Assembly (NCBI GenBank): GCA_020205615.1
Contig: JAINUW010000745.1
Coordinates: 1 to 64,000, forward strand
Direction: 5' to 3'
Origin: Panax quinquefolius
Lineage: Eukaryota > Streptophyta > Magnoliopsida > Apiales > Araliaceae
Length of the DNA stretch: 64,000 nucleotides
Shown: positions 58,028 through 64,000 of the stretch, piece after piece
How the letters are laid out: every line of letters begins with the position of its first letter
Position numbering within the stretch: position 1 is the first letter of the stretch
The notes under the pieces: model-generated
Seen by the model: only the letters and a program-made list of their open reading frames with translations
Databases searched by the model: none
Told to the model about the DNA's origin: nothing
Program-made: the position numbers and the translations under genes

Positions 58028-58143
58028 TTTTCCCCTTAAAAGGATTCTGTCCCCGTAATCACAACTCAATAAATTCAACCTGCTACATTCTCCCCTTACA
58101 AAGATTCATGTCCCCGTAATCGCTTATAATAATCTAAGTAAAT
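58021..58143 (-). repeat. Duplicated polypurine tract of D (61-bp tandem)
   Basis: Two tandem units (58021-58081 and 58082-58143) each read TG.xACA then TTCTCCCCTT and TCATGTCCCCGTAATC on plus; on minus they give AAGGGGAAAATGTGACA and AAGGGGAGAATGTAGCA. Only the left copy abuts the LTR proper. Confidence 0.85.
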
Positions 58144-58570
58144 AAATGAGGATAATTCTTCATCATATTCTCTTCGAAGTTCCCACGTAGCTTCTTCAAA
58201 TATTGTGGTTCCTCCAAATTACCTTAATGTAAGGTATTACTTTATTTTCGAGAACTTGTTCTTTTTCGTCGATAATTTGAACATGAATTTCTTCGTAAGA
58301 TAAGTCTTTGTCGAAATGTAGGGGTTCATATTCAATGACGTGCTTGTAATCGGGTTTGTAGGGTCGTAGGACTGAGACATGGAAAACATTGTGGACATTC
58401 TCTAGAGCTGGAGGTAAGGCTACCTCATAAGCAACTTCTCCGACCCTTCTCAGAACTTCAAAGGGTCCAATGAATCTTGGGCTTAATTTTCCTTTCTTTC
58501 CGAACCTGATCTTTCCCTTCCAGGGAGAGACCTTTAAAAACACATAACTACCAGGTTCAAATTCAACATT
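58144..58570 (-). pseudogene. D integrase C-terminus and chromodomain
   Basis: Minus frame 58196-58543: FLKVSPWKGKIRFGKKGKLS, PRFIGPFEVLRRVGEVAYEV, ALPPALENVHNVFHVSVLRP, YKPDYKHVIEYEPLHFDKDL, SYEEIHVQIIDEKEQVLENK, VIPYIKVIWRNHN; continues in another frame EEATWELRREYDEELSS. The GPF/Y module and chromodomain are almost intact; one frameshift near 58196. Best-preserved pol segment in the window. Confidence 0.9.
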
Positions 58571-59400
58571 TTTACGATGTGGATCATCAGATTTCTTCTC
58601 ATCATCTTTGAAATGCTACAAATCGTGTTCGGATCACTTTGACTATTTCGCTGTCTCATTGTACTCAATTTGGGCCTAGTAATTGTCTTTTTCGCCAACT
58701 TCATCCCAATAAAGTGGAGTTTCGCACTTTTTCGCCAGATAACGCTTCATAAGGTGGCATGCCTATACTAGCGTGGTAATCGTTGTCAGAAACCGAACTC
58801 TACTAACGGTAGGTGATCATCCCAATTTCCTTTAAAGTCCATCACATGTGCTCTTAGCATATCTTCTAATGTCTCAATCGTTTCTTTCACTCGTCCATCT
58901 CATTCGAGGGTGGTATGTCAGACTCATTCGCAATTGTGTACCCATGCATTCTCGTAGACGTTTTAGAAATTCGATGTAAAGCGCGGATCTCTATCGAAAC
59001 AATTGACACCGGAACTCCGTGCCTCAAACAATCTCTTTCACATATAACCTTGCCAACCGATCTAAGTTGAATCGATTTTGATCGGAAGGAAGTGTGCGGA
59101 TTTCGCTACCATTAACGATAACCCATATCGCGTCAGTAGCCTTTCCGAGTCGTCGGAAGGCCAAAACCACGTAAGTCCATTGTAATATGTTCCCATTTCC
59201 ATTTCGGGATCTCCAACGGTTGTAGTAATCCACTTGGTCTCTCGATGTTCTCGCTTTCACTTTCTCGACATGTGTCGACACTTGGCAACACATTCTCGCA
59301 ACATCACGTTTCAAATTTGGCCACCGTAAATGTTGTCAAGATCTTGGTACATCTTGGTACTACCAGGTGAATCGAATATCGTGAACTATGAGCTTCGCTC
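58571..59400 (-). pseudogene. D integrase core and zinc region
   Basis: Fragments: GLLQPLEIPKWKWEHITMDL-type, KGTDAIWVIVDRLTKSAHF-type (59100-59130), QNRFNLDRLARLYVKEIV (59030-59090), SIVSDRDPRFTS-type near 58985, TYHPRMR (QTDGQ altered), [16 protein letters not shown] (58805-58840). DDE residues are in fragments; frameshifts every 50-150 bp. Confidence 0.82.
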
Positions 59401-60250
59401 AAAATGTCTTCCTTAATCTCTCAGATCAAGCGGTACCCAAATTCTCGCTTCTCAAATCTCAAAGATTCCTTCCTTATCCATCTTAAATCTTTGTTCGGTT
59501 CCTTCAGATATCTTCCTTATCACCTTTTTGCATTCCTCGTCTCAAGTCGAGCCTCCTTAATTTTATCCAAGAGGGTTGTACCAGATTGCATCCGAAATAG
59601 CTTCTCATCAATCTCCATAGGATACTTCACTTCCAATTCCAGCTTTCTCCATTTCGCAATTAGCTCCTCCCCGAGCAAACAACATCATCAACTTCTCCCG
59701 ACCCTTTCTACTTAAGGCATCTAACAAACCACATTCGCTTTACCCGGATGGTATAAAATCTCACAATCGTAGTCCTTAATTAACTCCAACCACCTTCTTC
59801 GACGATATTCAAGTCCTTCGTGTGAAAATATATTTTCAGACTCTTGTGGTCCAGATATATTTCACACTTCTCCCCGTAGAGATAGTGTGCTCCAAATTTT
59901 CAAAGCAAAAACAATCGCATTTAACTCCAAGTCGTGGGTCTGATATCCTTCTCGTAATCCTTCAATTGTCGTGATGCATGCAGCAATGACTTTGCCATTT
60001 TGCATCAAGACACAACCAAGTCCTTTATGCGACGCATCACTATAAACAACAAAATTTTTGTGTCATCTGAAGAAGAGATAACACCGGCTTTAACTTAACC
60101 TCTTCTTTAATTCTTGAAAGCTTTTCTCACACTTCTCCATTCAAACAAATTTCACCGATTTCCTAGTCAATTTCGTCAACTGAGTTGCGATCTTGGAAAA
60201 TCCTGAATAAATCTTCAGTAATAACCCGCTAATCCAAGAAAACTTTTACT
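59401..60250 (-). pseudogene. D RNase H and linker
   Basis: Minus fragments match GKVIAACIT.RQLKDYE (60000-59950), [17 protein letters not shown] (59880-59945), LYGEKCEIYLDHKSLKIYFH (59820-59880), RRRWLELIKDYDCEI..YHPG (59740-59800), NVVCDALSRK (59700-59740). Strongly frameshifted. Confidence 0.75.
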
Positions 60251-60960
60251 TTCGATTTGTCTTCTATTGATCCCAATTAATCACAGCTTCGACTTTGGAG
60301 GATCCACCAAATTCCATTTCTATCAATCACATGTCCAAGAAATTGTACCTTTCGATCCGTAATTCACATTTTGAAAACTTGGCATACAACTTCTCCTTCT
60401 CAATACTTCCAATGTTAATCTCAAATGCTCTTCATGTTCTTCCTTGGTTTTTGAATATACCAAAATGTCATCTATAAATACCACTACTTAACTTGTCCAA
60501 AATGGCTTGAACACACCATTCATTAGTCCCATAAATGTCGCAGAGCATTCGTAAGACCAAACGACATTACCAAAAAATTCAGAGTGACCATATCGTGTTC
60601 TAAACGCCGCCTTCTAGACATCCTCCGTCTCACCCTTCACTTGATGATAACCGCTTCTCAAGTCTATCTTGAAAAGTATCTCGCTTCCTTTAATCGATCA
60701 AACAAGTCGTCGATTCCCAGAATGGATATCTGTTCTTGATCGTGACCTTATTCAGTTCTCTATAGTCTATGCAGAGCCGCATTGTCCCATCCTTCTTTTT
60801 ACAAATAAAACCCACAGCTTCCCCACGGTGATACACTTGGTTGAATATACTTCTTGTCCAAGAATTTCTTGTAGTTGGACCATCGTTCTTTCATCTCTAC
60901 CGGTGCCATTTAAGATGGTGCCTTCGATATTGGAGCCATTCCTCGAGCCAAATCGATCAC
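60251..60960 (-). pseudogene. D reverse transcriptase
   Basis: [24 protein letters not shown] (60725-60795), DLRSGYHQVKG..D (60620-60670), [18 protein letters not shown] (60545-60600), FVDDILVYSKT (60440-60490), TLTLRKEKLYAKFSKCEL (60355-60410) recognisable on minus in changing frames. Start MAPAEMKE.. near 60890-60915. Broken by frameshifts. Confidence 0.82.
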
Positions 60961-61560
60961 TTAATTCAATCGCTTCTATCTCGAGGAAGTCCCGACAAAT
61001 CATCCGAAAAATACGCCTCGTGAAATCTCTCACCATCGGTATCTCATCTATTTTTTGGATTCTCTTTACGACTATCGACTATGTAAGCTAGATATCCTAC
61101 ACAACCGCTTTCTTTAACAACCTCCTCGCTCGCATCATCGCCGACAACTCGCTTGTTTCAAGCGATTTTGCTACCATAAAACACAACCTTTCGATGGAGT
61201 CATAAGGTTAATACGCTTCTTCGGCAATCAATTATCGCTTCCCTATAATTGGATAACCAATCCATACCCAAAATAACATCAAATTCTCCAAGTCGAATAG
61301 GATAAGATCTACGCTCATGATATTACCCTTAATATCCACTCTACGCTTCTTATGCACGCATTTAACAGGATTATTTTCTATTCGCAATTTCTATGTTCAT
61401 GGGTAATCCAATTCATCCTTAGGCAAATCTAAATTTTAGCAAAGTCATCTGATATAAAGGAACAAGTAGCACCCGAATCAAATAAAACATAAGCATTAAT
61501 TTTATTGATCGGAATGATACCGACACCACATCACGAGATCGAATCGCATCCGCGCACCGT
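60961..61560 (-). pseudogene. D protease region
   Basis: Minus strand: AYVLFDSGATCSFIS-like (61445-61500), followed by RVDIKGNI.SVDL, EFDVILGMDWL (61250-61290). FDSGAT is the retroviral aspartic-protease active-site motif. Frameshifted. Confidence 0.72.
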
Positions 61561-61616
61561 CATGTTGAAAGTCCCGCGGCTTGGCATTGGTTTTGTTGTG
61601 GTTGGTCCGGTGATAG

Positions 61617-61831
61617 TTAAGGCATTTCCACCGTTATTTCCCGGTTTCTCCTCGATCCCCGACCTCCCGATCCCTTCTTAGACAATCTCTTGCCAGATGG
61701 TCCTTCGAACCACAAGTGAAACAAGCACCCTTCTTTGGGTTTGGACAGTTTGGTGCTATGTGGCCTTCCTGACCACAATTGTAGCACACTCGCTTCCCTT
61801 TCATGCAAACTCCCAAATGAGCTTTTTCCAC
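61617..61831 (-). pseudogene. D gag C-terminus: two CCHC zinc knuckles
   Basis: Minus frame: MKGKRVCYNCGQEGHIAPNC, PNPKKGACFTCGSKDHLARD, CLRRD. Both knuckles are complete CX2CX4HX4C: C-N-C..H..C and C-G-S.. C. They bind element RNA for packaging. Tekay gag commonly has one or two. Open over 65 codons; adjacent frames broken. Confidence 0.92.
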
Positions 61832-62600
61832 AACTTGAGCACGCTTTGATCTTCTTCTTTCGCCTCCTTGTTGACTTCCAAATTGACGAAGTTATCCATC
61901 CACTTCCTCTTCGATTATGACTACCCCCAAGTGCTACTCCCCACTTCTTGTTATTACCTTCATTCTCATTCTCTTCTTCTTCTTCTTCGCTTCTTGATTA
62001 TACTTGGTCACCGTGATCGCTTCCACCTTCAAACGAGGATGGCCTTTTTCTAGTACTCAAAGAAAAGTGTTTATCTCAAACATCGATATTTTACTATATA
62101 CCCAAGGCTTTAGTCCTTGTTCAAATCTTCTCGCTTTTCTCTCGTCTGTGTGTACTTGATATTGGCGTAACCTCGCCAACTCGTTGAATCTAGCCGCATA
62201 ATCAGTGCACGCCATATTTCCTCGCTTCAATTCCGTAAATTGAAACCTCCATCCGTTTTCATGAGCTTGTTGGGAAATACATCTCAAGAACATCTCTTTA
62301 AATCTCTCCCAAGTAATTACACCTTCACCTCCCTCGTAACTTTGTTTGCTTGCCACCAATAGCTAGCTAGCTTCGACTTCAAAGATAAACGTTGTAAAGG
62401 CGGTCTTTTGGTCTTCTAACCCTAGCGACGCCGAAAACCTTCTCCATTTCCATAACCCATGTTTGAGCCTCGATCGGGTTCATGGAACCTTTAAATTCTC
62501 AAGCGGCCCCACCGCCTTTGAAATCCTTAAATGTAGTATTTGGTGGAGCTTGAGGTTGATTATTCATTGCTTCCAACTAGCAAGTTAACCAATTCTTTGA
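61832..62600 (-). pseudogene. D gag capsid core
   Basis: Minus frame 62057-62359: KQSYEGGEGVITWERFKEMF, LRCISQQAHENGWRFQFTEL, KRGNMACTDYAARFNELARL, YQVHTDERKARRFEQGLKPW, matching the Gypsy gag family (TWE.FK..F..KYFP.. FL.L..G...V.EY...F..L). Upstream MEMEKVFGVARV-type (62430-62460) continues in another frame. 61832-62050 is the Ser/Arg/Asn-rich linker. Confidence 0.85.
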
Positions 62601-62995
62601 AACAGATTAGCATTGGCATTATTGTTGTTATTTGTAGACTCTCTTCCCGAAATTGGTTGACGTTGTTGTTTTCTTTCAAGTGCATAATTTCGTTAAAATA
62701 TATGCTTATTAGATCTTTATTTATTTCTCTAAATAGTTAAGACATTACTCAACAATTTAACATACTTATATAACACATCATCTCAAACAACTTGATATAT
62801 ATTCATTCAAACTAAAAGTTTTAACCTCAAACGATAGCATCACTGCTATTTACATCATCTATCCTGAGATAAAGAATCTACAGGATTTAAAATATTAACA
62901 TATTCCTTCGCTCATAAACACATCGAATTTTACATATAAAAACTAGTTAAGTCTTTCACATAATTAAACAAATTCTATCATCGTCTGTCAAGGCG
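62601..62995. other. AT-rich segment interrupting D gag
   Basis: About 390 bp without coding similarity separates gag core from the charged N-terminal part. It may be an insertion or an intron; no target duplication or clear splice pair could be fixed. Confidence 0.4.
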
Positions 62996-63725
62996 CCGAA
63001 TATAATTTGCTACGCTCCTCTTCCATGATACGAGACATCGTCCTGCGATCCAGCATGTACGATGGAAGTCCTTCGAATCGGATGGGGTACCTCAAAACTC
63101 GATCCTGGGCCTCATCCATTGCATGATTAAGTGTAGAGTATGTCTCTCCAAGCTTTGCCTTCTTTTTGCACGACCATCCTCTTTCGCAAGATCAAAGACG
63201 ACGTGACTCTCTTACCCAATTTCTTCCTCTCGCTATGATCAGCCTTTTAGAGCTTTCCTTCAGTTCCTTCTTCAACTTTTCTATCTCTCGGGTCTTATCT
63301 TCTTTGGTTTGACCTTCTCGTGGACCAAATCCCATTCTACATTTCCACCGTGAGTGAAGAGTCGAAATCTCCTCTCCTTTTCCTCAAGAGTAATCATGAA
63401 TAATCGCCCGCTCACCAAATCCTCAAGACCTCATCTCGAAATCTCCACGCTTTTATCAGATAACGTGTCAGACATCTCAAAGATCAATGGAGTGTTGTGG
63501 AACTCCTCTTTCCTTCTCTCAAATTCCTCAGATCCTCCTCAGATCAATCCTGTGTTCATGCTCCCGACCAACAACAATGATCAATGGAGATGACTCTCTC
63601 TGCATAAATCGCTCCCTAACGACATGAATGTCTCTCGGCTCCTCCTCTCATAGGTAGGTACTGTAGGTAAGGTACGGGTTCCTCCTCCCCGCCGACTAGT
63701 TCCTCCAACATCCGACATCCCCGAC
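62996..63725 (-). pseudogene. D gag N-terminus (charged, coiled)
   Basis: Likely ATG near 63720 with MSDVGGTSRRGGGTRTL-type start; then frames give EDKTREIEKLKKELKES (63240-63300) and HAMDEAQDRVLRYPIRFEGL, PSYMLDRRTMSRIMEEERSK (63000-63125). Lys/Glu-rich heptad-like stretch suggests coiled coil. Frameshifted. No domain name can be given. Confidence 0.55.
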
Positions 63726-63922
63726 AACAAAATTTTAAGTTTTAGTTACTAAGTCGCATTTAGTGAGCACATAATTTAACACATAAGCACATAAAGTCTT
63801 TTATTATCTTCAATGAATTACAAAATTCATTTCCTAGAACTCGATAAGAGTTTTCCATCACTATATTCTTTCTATAAGGCTACTACCTAAGGTTGTTCCC
63901 CACCTAAGGTTCATAACCTCAT

Positions 63923-63935
63923 GCCTTTGATACCA
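63923..63935 (-). other. Primer-binding site, tRNA-iMet type (D)
   Basis: Minus strand TGGTATCAAAGGC; differs from TGGTATCAGAGC by one or two positions, five bases inside the LTR. Confidence 0.75.
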
Positions 63936-63940
63936 ACTCG

Positions 63941-64000
63941 TGACACCCCAAATCCTAAAGACTTCCATTTCCACAGATTTGGTGTTCATCTGACAAACAT
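63941..64000 (-). repeat. D, 5' LTR (first 60 bp only)
   Basis: Begins TGACACCCCAAATCCTAAAG (plus), i.e. ends ..GGATTTGGGGTGTCA on minus; continues off the window. Shares the terminal pattern of S3 (GACGCCCCCAAATCTAGG). Confidence 0.8.

Larger units (their letters stand above)
55223..63999 (-). mobile_element. Element D: Tekay Ty3/Gypsy, 5' LTR cut by window edge
   Basis: Order on minus from the right: 5' LTR (63941 to edge), primer site, gag, two zinc knuckles, protease, RT, RNase H, integrase, chromodomain, polypurine tract, 3' LTR (to about 55223). LTR sequence follows the S3/E family (ACTTGC, GAGTGAGCACGATTGTCC phrases). Pol is a different Tekay lineage from A/C (RPYKPDYKHVIEYEP versus [15 protein letters not shown]). 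The left end of its 3' LTR (TGACACCCC) is not visible, so a short truncation is likely. Confidence 0.85.

Noticed and set aside
59404..61091. Plus-strand ORFs up to 140 aa within D pol
   Set aside because: Antisense shadows of the minus-strand RT and RNase H sequence.

Overview
This window is intergenic, repeat-dense plant nuclear DNA, most likely from a dicot. The evidence is very AT-rich spacers, chromodomain-bearing Ty3/Gypsy (Tekay/Del-type chromovirus) elements with long 2.5-4.9 kb LTRs, a Tat/Ogre-type Gypsy element, a Ty1/Copia remnant, (TA)n-bounded foldback elements, and a decayed two-exon relic of a plant type-B response regulator (cytokinin signalling). I found no intact host gene, tRNA, rRNA or CRISPR array. 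Species cannot be fixed from sequence alone.

Layout from left to right: 1-345 is a fragment of an LTR family seen again at 13-15.6 kb. 640-1519 and 8118-8400 are one AT-rich minisatellite split by element F (1520-8117, minus strand, 5-bp target duplication TAAAA), a large-LTR Gypsy with only about 350 bp of internal sequence. 8.4-8.8 kb and 10.2-11.2 kb hold two long palindromic elements bounded by (TA)n, with the type-B response-regulator pseudogene between them (8992-9990, minus). 13.0-15.58 kb is an old LTR (E) carrying a 5'-truncated Copia element (13220-14446).

From 15579 to 55222 runs a nest of retrotransposons. Element A (Tekay, minus) begins at 15579 and is cut by solo LTR S1 (19158-22307, TSD AGACC), solo LTR S2 (24053-27775, TSD AGGAG) and the Tat/Ogre-like element B (28486-54716, minus, near-perfect TSD CTACC/CTACT). 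B is itself cut by solo LTR S3 (30496-35354, TSD GAATG) and by C (40042-50030, plus), a Tekay element with both LTRs. B's right LTR also holds a third (TA)n-bounded palindrome (51926-53298). A's gag resumes at 54717-55222. The nesting order is E, then A, then B, then C or S3, so C, S3 and the third palindrome are among the youngest insertions.

From 55223 to the window end is another minus-strand Tekay element, D: 3' LTR, duplicated polypurine tract, chromodomain/integrase, RNase H, RT, protease, two zinc knuckles, gag, tRNA-iMet primer site, and the first 60 bp of its 5' LTR. All element reading frames are interrupted, mostly by one- or two-base indels, even in C whose LTRs are very alike; some of this may be consensus error. 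The LTRs of several families share internal arrays (hairpin TTATTCC/GGAATAA units, ATCTTTG/CAAAGAT units, TACTATTCACG units), a conserved end near TTTGGGGGCGTCACA and a conserved donor-like GTAAGGGATATTATT downstream of the TATA box. Element boundaries rest on TG..CA ends, target duplications, and primer-binding and polypurine sites read directly from the sequence.
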